From Cyanobacteriota bacterium (GTDB lineage Bacteria; Cyanobacteriota; Cyanobacteriia; Leptolyngbyales; Leptolyngbyaceae): a stretch of DNA of 6,193 nucleotides. The notes below the pieces were generated by a model, which saw only the letters and a list, made by a program, of their open reading frames with translations, was not told the DNA's origin and did not search any database. Location of the stretch: the NCBI GenBank assembly GCA_027482985.1, contig JAIXVO010000210.1, forward strand, positions 1 through 6,193, written 5' to 3'. The translations under genes and the position numbers were made by a program. This document shows, piece by piece, positions 1 to 5,787 of the stretch. Each line of letters begins with the position of its first letter. The first letter of the stretch is position 1.

Positions 1-1
1 G

Positions 2-1471
2 CTGGCAATCAATCCCCAAGAACCGCTGGCAATTACGGGCAGTGTGCCGCTCCCCTTCCTGCCGACCATCCCCGACAGCGATCGCATCAGTCTGGACATC
101 AACGTCAGAAATGAAGGACTGGCGCTGCTGAATGTCCTCACCGATCAGGTGGCCTGGATTGACGGGACGGGCGAAGTCCGCGTGAAAGTGGGTGGCACCT
201 TTAAGGAACCCGTCGCGGTGGGGCGATTCCAGGTGCAAAATGCCACCATTGGCGCGAAAGCGGTCCCCGGCAATCTGACGAATGTGAATGGCACGGCGGT
301 CTTTGTCCAGGATCGGCTGCGGGTTGAGAACTTTACTGCCGATTACAGCAAGGGGCAGATCGTGGCTTCCGGGGTCATCCCGCTGGCGAACCGCTTGCAA
401 CCGGGCGATCTCGATCTGGAAAATCCCCTCACCGTGGCGCTGAAGGATATTAACCTGAACCTGAAAGGACTCTACCGGGGTGGCGTGGATGGCAATCTGG
501 TGGTCACTGGAGCTGCCCTCGATCCCATCCTGGGGGGTAACATTCGCCTCAGCAATGGGCAGGTCGTCTTGAATCCCGAAGCTGCTGCTGCTGCTGGCGG
601 TGGGACGGGAGACGCGAATGCCTCGCCGATTGAGTTTAATAATCTTCAGATCAGCCTGGGGAACGGGCTACTGCTGACGAATCCGCCCATCCTCAGTTTT
701 GTGGCACAGGGGGATGTCACCATCAATGGCCCGCTGGATAACTTACGCCCGTCCGGACTGATTCAACTGCGATCGGGTCAGGTGAATTTGTTCACGACGC
801 AATTCAATCTCGATCGCGGGTTTGCCCAAACAGCGGAATTTATCCCTGGTCTGGGGCTAGATCCTATCCTGAATGTCCGCCTCGTTGCCCTCGTGACAGA
901 GGTCAGAAATCGCCGTCAACCCTCTGTCCTCACCCCCTCCGAAATTTTGGATGTGCCCGCTTCCGCCACCAGCTTGGGTTCCTTGCAAACGGTGCGGGTC
1001 CGCGCTGAAGCCCGCGGGCCAGCCAGCCAGTTATTCGATAATCTGGAGCTGACCAGTAGCCCGCCGCGATCGGAAACCGAAATTGTCGCCCTCATCGGCG
1101 GCAGTTACATCGACACCCTGGGACGCGGCGATACCTTACTGGGCGTTGCTAACCTGGCGGGTTCAGCCCTGTTGTCCAATGTGTTCACCAACATCGGACG
1201 GGCGTTGGGCTTGAGTGAATTCCGCATCTTCCCCGCCTACACCACCGATAACACCCGCACCGACGACAATACCACCACCCTGGGGTTAGCCGGAGAAGCC
1301 GCTCTGGATATTACCCCCGCCCTCTCCGTCAGTGTGTTGAAGATCCTTACCAACGGCGACCCCGCCCAGTTTGGTCTCCGCTACCGGATCAATGAAAACT
1401 TACTCCTCCGCAGCTCCACCAACTTCTCCGGCGACAACCGCGCCTCCCTGGAATATGAACTCCGGTTTTAA
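2..1471 (+). CDS. tamB: TamB (DUF490) translocation/assembly module protein, C-terminal part, 5' truncated by window
   Basis: The frame is open from the first bases, so the gene starts upstream; 489 codons are visible, ending in TAA. TamB is a very long envelope-spanning beta-rich protein that works with an Omp85-family partner (TamA type) in outer-membrane biogenesis, and has been implicated in lipid transport between the membranes. The visible part is a run of short beta-strand repeats with the AsmA/TamB look (VNGTAVFVQDRLRVENFTA; GVDGNLVVTGAALDPILGG; SGLIQLRSGQVNLFT) and the typical DUF490 end: ETEIVALIGG, the LGLSEFRIFP block, then alternating strands finishing in YELRF with a terminal aromatic residue. 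An Ala5-Gly linker (about codons 194-201 of the visible part) is encoded by five GCT triplets at 581-595. No terminator is evident after the stop; a HIP1 site follows at 1474. The partial state is due only to the window edge. Confidence 0.95.
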   Translation: MAINPQEPLAITGSVPLPFLPTIPDSDRISLDINVRNEGLALLNVLTDQVAWIDGTGEVRVKVGGTFKEPVAVGRFQVQNATIGAKAVPGNLTNVNGTAVFVQDRLRVENFTADYSKGQIVASGVIPLANRLQPGDLDLENPLTVALKDINLNLKGLYRGGVDGNLVVTGAALDPILGGNIRLSNGQVVLNPEAAAAAGGGTGDANASPIEFNNLQISLGNGLLLTNPPILSFVAQGDVTINGPLDNLRPSGLIQLRSGQVNLFTTQFNLDRGFAQTAEFIPGLGLDPILNVRLVALVTEVRNRRQPSVLTPSEILDVPASATSLGSLQTVRVRAEARGPASQLFDNLELTSSPPRSETEIVALIGGSYIDTLGRGDTLLGVANLAGSALLSNVFTNIGRALGLSEFRIFPAYTTDNTRTDDNTTTLGLAGEAALDITPALSVSVLKILTNGDPAQFGLRYRINENLLLRSSTNFSGDNRASLEYELRF

Positions 1472-1597
1472 GGGCGATCGCGCAGATGAATTGGAGGGTG
1501 GGTGGGCGATCGTGGAGCCACATTTGAGGTCAGGAATATCGGCGACATAACCTTCATCCGCCTCGCTGTAAAACACGTTGATGTGATAATCTTTCAT
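1400..1597 (-). pseudogene. Truncated HicB-family antitoxin remnant (second hicB-like gene)
   Basis: The first 25 residues (MKDYHINVFYSEADEGYVAD, then IPDLK) match the N-terminal strand-strand segment of HicB-family antitoxins of the MKDYHIN.FYSEEDEGYIADIPDL type. After DLK (about position 1523) the similarity ends; the rest, rich in Ser and Pro, is not HicB-like and runs antisense into the tamB 3' end before its stop. The helix expected in a normal HicB (something like GETPEEAL...) is missing. Its ATG overlaps the TGA of the upstream hicB-like gene in an ATGA (1594-1597), and a GGAG lies 7 nt upstream (1605-1608), so the start is well supported and coupled translation is likely. Known: HicB neutralises the HicA mRNA interferase, or acts as an orphan regulator. 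No hicA is visible here. I infer a deletion that joined the tamB downstream flank to the gene; an unusual short protein is the alternative. Confidence 0.7.
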
Positions 1598-1770
1598 GCC
1601 TCTTCTCCAGCGTCAAGACAAAGTTCAATCACTTCTTGAATATTGGTCATTAATTCGGCGATCGTTGCTCTCTAGCTATAGCAAGCTTTGAGCTGCGGCA
1701 CTTCACCCACGTAATCGCCATCCTCATCTCGCTCAATCACGACATAAAATTCACGCTGCCCCGTCAACAT
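1594..1770 (-). pseudogene. hicB: HicB-family antitoxin with in-frame amber stop
   Basis: Reading from ATG 1770, 32 codons (MLTGQREFYVVIERDEDGDY, then VGEVPQLKACYS) are followed by TAG at 1672-1674, then 25 further codons in the same frame (RATIAELMTNIQEVIELCLD, then AGEEA) and TGA. Both halves fit one HicB antitoxin: the REFYVVIERDEDG.YVGEVPQL N-terminal strands and the ELM.NI.EVIELCL helix. Intact relatives usually have Gln after ACYS, so a single CAG-to-TAG change explains the break. Translation signals are good: AGGAG at 1777-1781 lies 6 nt before the ATG and overlaps the stop of the preceding 57-aa ORF. The 3' end overlaps the next hicB-like ATG by 4 bp. No hicA partner is present in the window. 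A sequencing error at one base would restore the gene; otherwise only a 32-residue fragment is made. Confidence 0.82.
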
Positions 1771-1776
1771 CGGCTT

Positions 1777-1781
1777 CTCCT
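1777..1781 (-). promoter_or_regulatory. Ribosome binding site of the hicB-like gene
   Basis: AGGAG (CTCCT on the plus strand) with 6-nt spacing to ATG 1770. It overlaps the TAG of the upstream 57-aa ORF, which favours coupled translation and fixes the hicB start. Confidence 0.6.
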
Positions 1782-1953
1782 AATCCTGCTTTTGTATTCC
1801 ATCAACGCCTTGACGAGCTGCCACATCTTGTTTTAACTGCTGAGTCTGCTGTTGCCAAAAGGCGAGTTCTTCCGCTAAAGTCATCGCCTCAATCCGCCTT
1901 TGAACCGCTTTAGCCCCTACCCGCTTCATCTCAACACAATCAAACGGTTTCAT
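1780..1953 (-). CDS. 57-aa conserved-looking small protein next to TA genes, function unknown
   Basis: ATG at 1953 to TAG at 1780-1782 gives 57 residues. It starts MKPFDCVEMKRVGAKAVQRR and continues with a charged helical stretch containing the block TLAEELAFWQQQTQQLKQ. From memory, short cyanobacterial proteins with the pattern M-K-x-F-D-x-V-x-M-K-R followed by L-(T/S)-x-E-E-x-x-x-(F/Y)-W are common near toxin-antitoxin genes; I do not know a function and do not assign one. The composition suggests a soluble, mostly alpha-helical, possibly coiled-coil protein of antitoxin-like size. It lies 9 bp before the hicB-like ATG, and its own start overlaps a possible 26-codon upstream ORF by 14 bp. 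No strong Shine-Dalgarno precedes it (only an A/G-rich AAAGAAA), so coupling to upstream translation is plausible. It appears intact, unlike its two downstream neighbours. Confidence 0.65.
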   Translation of the reverse strand: MKPFDCVEMKRVGAKAVQRRIEAMTLAEELAFWQQQTQQLKQDVAARQGVDGIQKQD

Positions 1954-2020
1954 TTTCTTTATAATAAATTGTACTCATCGCTTGAAACCTATGTCGATAC
2001 CCTGACGGCACTTCACGCAC
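1940..2020 (-). CDS. Possible 26-codon ORF between the DUF5615 toxin and the 57-aa protein
   Basis: A GTG at 2020, one base after the DUF5615 stop, opens a 26-codon frame (MREVPSGYRHRFQAMSTIYY, then KENETV) that ends in TGA at 1940-1942. The last 14 bases overlap the start of the 57-aa ORF. The residue content (VREVPSGYRHRF, STIYYK) does not look like random antisense sequence, and the frame fills the whole 68-bp gap. There is no good Shine-Dalgarno. It may be a genuine small protein, the C-terminal scrap of a lost gene, or chance. I do not recognise it. Confidence 0.3.
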   Translation of the reverse strand: MREVPSGYRHRFQAMSTIYYKENETV

Positions 2021-2021
2021 C

Positions 2022-2372
2022 TTAGTCTTTCAAGAATTCCACATTGTTTTGCATTTCCTCAGTTGATTTTGTGCCAATGATTTCTAATAGTTGACGCATC
2101 TGCTGACCGATTGAATATCGCTGCTGTTTGGCAAGAATTATCCCTACATGAAACTTCCCTTCAGCTAAATATTTCGTATGGAGCTGGTAAAAATCTCCTC
2201 GATTAAAGGTATATAAAACTCGCCCCACACTGGTCGCAAAATCCAGATGATCTTCATCACTACATCCAATCATGCCAGCATCCCCAGCCGTGATGACATC
2301 AACCCCTCTTGCTTTGAGGGCATTGACTAATGCTTTGTCCATCGAGTCTTCATCCAAATAGAGTGACAACAT
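2022..2372 (-). CDS. DUF5615 PIN-like toxin of a VapBC-like toxin-antitoxin pair
   Basis: The 116-aa protein begins MLSLYLDEDSMDKALVNALK, the hallmark of the DUF5615/Mut7-C-like PIN-like family, with acidic residues D7, E8 and D9 at the end of strand 1. Further family blocks are ARGVDVITAGDAGM (residues 21-34), SDEDHLDFATSVGRVLYTFN (38-57) with D60 just after, and QQRYSIGQQMRQLL (83-96). PIN-like toxins are metal-dependent ribonucleases that cleave RNA; the scattered Asp/Glu residues are the expected metal ligands, although which of them act in this family is inference. Length is normal and no frame break is visible. It follows the DUF433 gene by 5 bp with no clear Shine-Dalgarno, so translation is probably coupled to the antitoxin, as in many TA operons. 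The cell target of this protein cannot be read from sequence. Confidence 0.92.
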   Translation of the reverse strand: MLSLYLDEDSMDKALVNALKARGVDVITAGDAGMIGCSDEDHLDFATSVGRVLYTFNRGDFYQLHTKYLAEGKFHVGIILAKQQRYSIGQQMRQLLEIIGTKSTEEMQNNVEFLKD

Positions 2373-2377
2373 CGCAA

Positions 2378-2677
2378 TTAAGTTGGATCAGACTGAATAT
2401 GTTGACGCATTAATTGTTCCGCTTCTGCGTCTTCTGCTGTAATCTCAGTTTCAATCATGGCTTGGTTTGCCTGGTAATAAGTCAGGGCGGCATAGATGTG
2501 CGCCAGGGTTAATGTTGGATGCCCAATCCGGTCTAAAATCTCTTCTGGCAACAAGCCCAACTTGTACCATCTCACAATGCGATGCACCGTTAACCCAGTT
2601 CCACTCAAGCAAGGTTTGCCACCTCGAATATCGGGCGATCGTTCAATGAATGTACCAATATCTGTTGCGATCGTCAT
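2378..2677 (-). CDS. DUF433 antitoxin (VapB45-like) partner of the DUF5615 toxin
   Basis: This 99-aa protein shows the DUF433 core: SPDIRGGKPCLSGTGLTVHR (residues 14-33), then IVRWYKLGLLPEEILDRIGH and PTLTLAHIYAALTYYQAN. The GGKPC..GT..TV segment and the L..EEI....P.LTL..I.AAL.YY helices form the winged-helix-like DNA-binding part by which antitoxins of this family are thought to repress their own operon; the acidic C-terminal tail (EITAEDAEAEQLMRQHIQ) probably wraps the toxin. The start is set by AAGGAG 6 nt upstream. It lies 20 bp after the broken ATPase/TPR gene and 5 bp before the toxin gene. The antitoxin-first order is the usual arrangement. The pair looks intact and is the only apparently functional TA module of the island. 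Confidence 0.93.
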   Translation of the reverse strand: MTIATDIGTFIERSPDIRGGKPCLSGTGLTVHRIVRWYKLGLLPEEILDRIGHPTLTLAHIYAALTYYQANQAMIETEITAEDAEAEQLMRQHIQSDPT

Positions 2678-2683
2678 ACTTTT

Positions 2684-2689
2684 CTCCTT
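2684..2689 (-). promoter_or_regulatory. Ribosome binding site of the DUF433 antitoxin gene
   Basis: AAGGAG (CTCCTT on the plus strand) with 6-nt spacing to ATG 2677. It is the strongest Shine-Dalgarno in the island and precedes the antitoxin, whereas the toxin has none; this fits antitoxin excess over toxin. Confidence 0.6.
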
Positions 2690-2697
2690 GTATTCCT

Positions 2698-3040
2698 CTA
2701 CTCGGTTACTCGCTTCTCTAATCCCTGCTTAAATAATCGCGCAGCTTGATGATCTGGAAACAAAATAAGAAAATCTGCCAAATCCCGAATCGCTTCTCGA
2801 ATTTGTTTTACTGAAGCACCTCGATTTAAAGCATCCCGATAAAAATGTTTGGATTGGTCAAGATTGCTTGCTGCCAGATAATAGATTGCTAAATTAAATG
2901 TATTTTGGCAATCATTTGGCTTTGCATCATATTCTTGCTGGGCGAAACAAGGCAAGCTGCGGTTCGCGTCCAACAAATGTCGTCTGCTGACGTTGTTTGA
3001 GAATCTCTTGTAGGCTTTTGGGCTTCTTAGGCGAATTCAT
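2698..3040 (-). pseudogene. Internally deleted ATP-binding/TPR (STAND-like) protein gene: N-terminus joined out of frame to C-terminus
   Basis: Two pieces of one large protein appear to be fused. From ATG 3040 the frame reads MNSPKKPKSLQEILKQRQQT, then TFVGREPQLALFR, and stops at 2927-2929. An FVGRE.QL..F segment is the usual entry to cyanobacterial AAA/NB-ARC-like (STAND) ATPases, just before the Walker A domain, which is absent here. The other frame, from about 2937 to TAA-type stop at 2698-2700, gives EYDAKPNDCQNTFNLAIYYL, then AASNLDQSKHFYRDALNRGA and IREAIRDLADFLILFPDH, which looks like the helical C-terminal end of a TPR-containing protein. The junction (about 2937-2945) shifts the frame by one base. 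I infer an internal deletion of the P-loop and most repeats. Two unrelated fragments side by side is the alternative. The family is assigned from the short N-terminal motif, so moderate confidence. Confidence 0.68.
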
Positions 3041-3296
3041 CAGGAAGTGGCAAAACCCGTGACTGTGTTTACCTTAGCCAGAAATTTTGAATCCTTCCAC
3101 ACCGTTCTTCCAACTTGATCGCCGCACCCCAGGTCAATGCGTTCAGCCACTCCAAGACCTTCAGAGATTTGCCAAACCTTCGAGGTCTAACCCCCTCCCG
3201 CCCCTAAATGGGTTTAGCATTCGGGCGACGACGCTTACCCATTGCCCAGTTTTGGAGCCAAATGCCGACCCCCAAAAAATTGTAGAGATAAATTTT
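3041..3296. other. Intergenic stretch between the island and trmJ
   Basis: No gene is recognisable in either strand here. It holds a nested inverted repeat at 3199-3227 and an A/T hairpin at 3274-3298 next to the trmJ stop, both listed separately. It also marks the boundary between the AT-richer island and GC-richer core sequence. A plus-strand frame through it (3087-3365) has no family signature and runs into the heptamer repeats; I do not call it. Confidence 0.5.
3199..3227. repeat. Nested inverted repeat, possible end of a dispersed cyanobacterial repeat
   Basis: CGCCC-CTAAA-TGGG-TTTAG-CATTC-GGGCG: an inner 5-bp stem (CTAAA/TTTAG) with TGGG loop and an outer 5-bp stem (CGCCC/GGGCG) separated on one side by CATTC. 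The string GGGTTTAGCATTCGGGCG resembles terminal sequence of small dispersed repeats I recall from cyanobacterial genomes; no second copy is present in the window. Confidence 0.45.

Positions 3297-3298
<2 letters not shown>
3274..3298. terminator. A/T hairpin overlapping the trmJ stop, weak terminator candidate
   Basis: A perfect 8-bp inverted repeat, AAAAAATT (3274-3281) and AATTTTTT (3291-3298), with a 9-nt loop. On the minus strand it begins at the trmJ stop codon and contains a T6 run within its second arm. The stem has no G or C, so termination strength would be low. Confidence 0.3.
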
Positions 3299-4151
<853 letters not shown>

Positions 4152-4203
4152 GGTCAGCTCAGTTCCCTTACAGCATCCGGCACCCACCGCGATCGGTGAT
4201 GCC

Positions 4204-4232
4204 TTTCTATTGCACGGTAGCCGCTCAGCCAA
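4204..4232 (-). promoter_or_regulatory. Candidate sigma70-type promoter of trmJ
   Basis: On the minus strand TTGGCT (4227-4232) and TAGAAA (4204-4209) match four of six bases each of the -35 and -10 consensus, 17 bp apart. Transcription would begin about 45 nt before ATG 4151, which supports that start over the one at 4274. Short matches of this quality can arise by chance. Confidence 0.35.
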
Positions 4233-4292
4233 CACGGTAAGATGGTTACAATTCTTTACGGTTACGTTGCTCACTCAATCGTGGTTTGAACG

Positions 4293-4484
4293 ATGCCCCG
4301 TGGTGTTGATAAGTCCAATTTACCGACGAAAGTGTGTCCCGTTTGCGATCGCCCCTTTACGTGGCGGAAGAAATGGGCGGATTGTTGGGATGAGGTGAAG
4401 TATTGTTCGGAGCGTTGCCGGAAGCGGAAGGGAGCGGAGGGAGAGGGAGGAAGAGGGAGGAAGGGGAAGGAAGAGCCCTCGTAG
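4293..4484 (+). CDS. DUF2256 small zinc-ribbon-like protein with repeat-derived tail
   Basis: 63 residues. The first 46 are a full DUF2256 domain: [20 protein letters not shown] (residues 7-26), [20 protein letters not shown] (27-46). C15/C18 and C38/C42 form a CxxC...CxxxC pair set likely to bind one zinc, with C31 as an extra cysteine. The family is very short, basic and widespread in cyanobacteria and other bacteria; no function is established that I know of, and none is inferred beyond a nucleic-acid-binding-sized zinc finger. The usual protein ends around the RCRKRK block. Here 17 Gly/Glu/Arg/Lys residues follow, translated from a homopurine tract, and the TAG stop (4482-4484) lies in the first arm of a palindromic repeat. 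The start ATG has no evident Shine-Dalgarno. The gene is transcribed divergently from trmJ with 141 bp between starts. Confidence 0.9.
   Translation: MPRGVDKSNLPTKVCPVCDRPFTWRKKWADCWDEVKYCSERCRKRKGAEGEGGRGRKGKEEPS
4436..4475. repeat. 40-nt homopurine tract with 10-bp tandem duplication
   Basis: An unbroken run of A and G on the plus strand. GAGGGAGGAA occurs twice head to tail (4443-4452 and 4453-4462). It codes the tail of the DUF2256 protein. Such tracts are prone to slippage and can form triplex DNA. Confidence 0.7.
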
Positions 4485-4516
4485 AGACGATGCCGCTGGC
4501 ACGTCTCTACGAGGGC
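4475..4516. repeat. Strong palindromic hairpin (GTAGAGACG...CGTCTCTAC type)
   Basis: Arms GCCCTCGTAGAGACG (4475-4489) and CGTCTCTACGAGGGC (4502-4516) are fully complementary; inside them TGCC and GGCA extend the stem with a single bulged A (4490) around a GCT loop. That gives 19 bp. GTAGAGACG/CGTCTCTAC palindromes are a recurrent dispersed repeat in cyanobacteria. It carries the DUF2256 stop codon in its left arm. There is no T run after it, so termination is uncertain. Confidence 0.8.
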
Positions 4517-4616
4517 GGGATGGATTGCGTGTCGTTGGTATGTCTCTGGTTCGGGTGGAATTGATCGGGTGCCGCTGGCACGTCTCTGGTTCGGGCGGGA
4601 TGGATTGCGTGTCGTT
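4491..4616 (+). repeat. Three tandem ~40-bp units in the iaaA leader
   Basis: Units start at 4491, 4530 and 4570 (39, 40 and 40 bp), followed by seven bases of a fourth at 4610. Each begins TGYCGYTGGYAYGTCTCT. Units 1 and 3 are nearly identical (for example GGGCGGGATGGATTGCG in both); unit 2 has diverged. Unit 1 contains the loop and right arm of the hairpin. Confidence 0.75.
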
Positions 4617-4625
4617 CAGTTGATC

Positions 4626-4632
4626 AAGGAGG
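4626..4632 (+). promoter_or_regulatory. Ribosome binding site deciding the iaaA start
   Basis: AAGGAGG, a near-perfect Shine-Dalgarno, has 7-nt spacing to ATG 4640 but only 1 nt to the in-frame GTG at 4634. This selects 4640. Confidence 0.85.
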
Positions 4633-4639
4633 GGTGAGG

Positions 4640-5584
4640 ATGCAACCGAAACTGATTATTCATGGTGGGGCGGGGCGATCGCTCAAGAGCAAGGGTGGCG
4701 TGGAGTTGGTGCGGCGATCGCTGTATCAGGTGTTAGAACAGGTTTACCCAATGTTAATGGCGGGGGCGGCGGCACAAGCGGCGGTAGTGCAAGGCTGTCA
4801 ACTGTTGGAGGATGATCCGCGCTTTAATGCTGGGACGGGTTCGGTCTTGCAATGTGATGGGCAAATTCGCATGAGTGCAGCGTTGATGGATGGCACGGCA
4901 CAGCGCTTTAGTGGTGTCATTAATGTCTCGCGCGTCCAACATCCAATTCAACTGGCGCTGGCTTTACAAACATCGCCTGATCGCGTGTTGTCGGAGGTGG
5001 GGGCAGCAGAACTGTTGCGAGAACTGGAACTGCCGCCTTATAACCCAATGACAGAAATTCGCTTGCAGGAATGGCTGCGTGAACGGCAGGAGAATTTTAC
5101 CCATGAGATGGCCGGCGTTGTGGTCGAACAAGAACTGGTAGAGGACACCGCAGGCCGGGGCACGATTGGCGTGGTGGCACTGGACAGCGAGGGGCGATTG
5201 GCAGTTGGGACTTCGACTGGCGGCAAAGGGTTTGAACGGATTGGGCGGGTGAGTGATGCGGCGATGCCTGCGGGCACCTATGCGTTGCCGTCTGCTGCCG
5301 TGAGTTGTACGGGCATTGGGGAAGACATTATCAATGAATGTTTGGCAGCGAAAGTGGTGGTGCGAGTGGTCGATGGACTGTCGCTAACAGCTGCATTTGA
5401 GCGATCGCTGCAAGAGGCACACCAGAACCAGCGCGATTTGGGGGCGATCGGCCTGAGTGCAACGGGGGCGATCGCCTGGGGCAAAACCAGTGAAGTGTTG
5501 CTGGCGGCTTACCATACGGGCGATCGGCTGGGCGATACGTTGGAGTGGCAAACCGGGGAATTGGTGGGCAGCGTTGCAGCATGA
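4640..5584 (+). CDS. iaaA: Isoaspartyl peptidase / plant-type L-asparaginase (Ntn hydrolase)
   Basis: 314 residues from ATG 4640. The precursor cleaves itself before a threonine that becomes the N-terminal nucleophile: Thr175 in RGTIGVVALD. Other family blocks are LIIHGGAG (5-12 approx.), DDPRFNAGTGSVL (58-70), GTSTGGKGFERIGRVSD (190-206), with Thr193, Arg203 and Asp206 in the positions used for catalysis and substrate carboxylate binding in the E. coli enzyme, and SCTGIGEDII (222-231). The enzyme hydrolyses beta-aspartyl dipeptides and asparagine; the cyanobacterial members are known to split beta-Asp-Arg released from cyanophycin by cyanophycinase, freeing aspartate and arginine. No cyanophycin gene is present in the window, so that role is from family knowledge. 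Length and motifs are complete. The leader holds tandem repeats and a strong Shine-Dalgarno; no clear terminator follows the TGA. Confidence 0.96.
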   Translation: MQPKLIIHGGAGRSLKSKGGVELVRRSLYQVLEQVYPMLMAGAAAQAAVVQGCQLLEDDPRFNAGTGSVLQCDGQIRMSAALMDGTAQRFSGVINVSRVQHPIQLALALQTSPDRVLSEVGAAELLRELELPPYNPMTEIRLQEWLRERQENFTHEMAGVVVEQELVEDTAGRGTIGVVALDSEGRLAVGTSTGGKGFERIGRVSDAAMPAGTYALPSAAVSCTGIGEDIINECLAAKVVVRVVDGLSLTAAFERSLQEAHQNQRDLGAIGLSATGAIAWGKTSEVLLAAYHTGDRLGDTLEWQTGELVGSVAA

Positions 5585-5760
5585 AGACCAGATCCGGCAA
5601 CCGACCATCGGCAGCACAGGCTTATGCCCTACATTCAAAGTTGCACTGATACTGAACCTTGGCAAATTTGTAGTACTGTTAAGAGGAAATCCTGAAAGCC
5701 TACAGTTTTTCACCAGTTTGGTGGTTCCCAGTTGCAAGTTGTGGATCAGATGAATCCTAC

Positions 5761-5774
5761 ACGATCGCGATCGT
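5761..5774. repeat. 14-bp perfect palindrome built from overlapping CGATCG
   Basis: ACGATCGCGATCGT is its own reverse complement and contains two overlapping CGATCG cores, related to but not identical with HIP1. It might be a protein-binding site, but HIP1-like drift explains it equally well. Confidence 0.5.
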
Positions 5775-5787
5775 TTGTCAGCAGTGA

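Noticed and set aside
1957..1987. TATTAT/TATAAA-like -10 before the 57-aa ORF
   Set aside because: No acceptable -35 at the right spacing, and the gene packing suggests read-through from upstream.
4165..4235. tRNA-like string on the minus strand (TTGGCTGAGCGGCT, resembling a Ser/Leu D-arm)
   Set aside because: No matching acceptor stem, anticodon arm or T-loop nearby.
4152..4274. trmJ start at the upstream ATG 4274
   Set aside because: The 41 added residues have no family similarity and would include a promoter-like -35/-10; MLDAIRIVLVEPAGG is the usual beginning.
4481..4616. CRISPR array
   Set aside because: Three ~40-bp units are direct tandem copies without unique spacers.
4634..4639. 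iaaA start at GTG 4634
   Set aside because: Only one base after the Shine-Dalgarno; ATG 4640 has ideal spacing.
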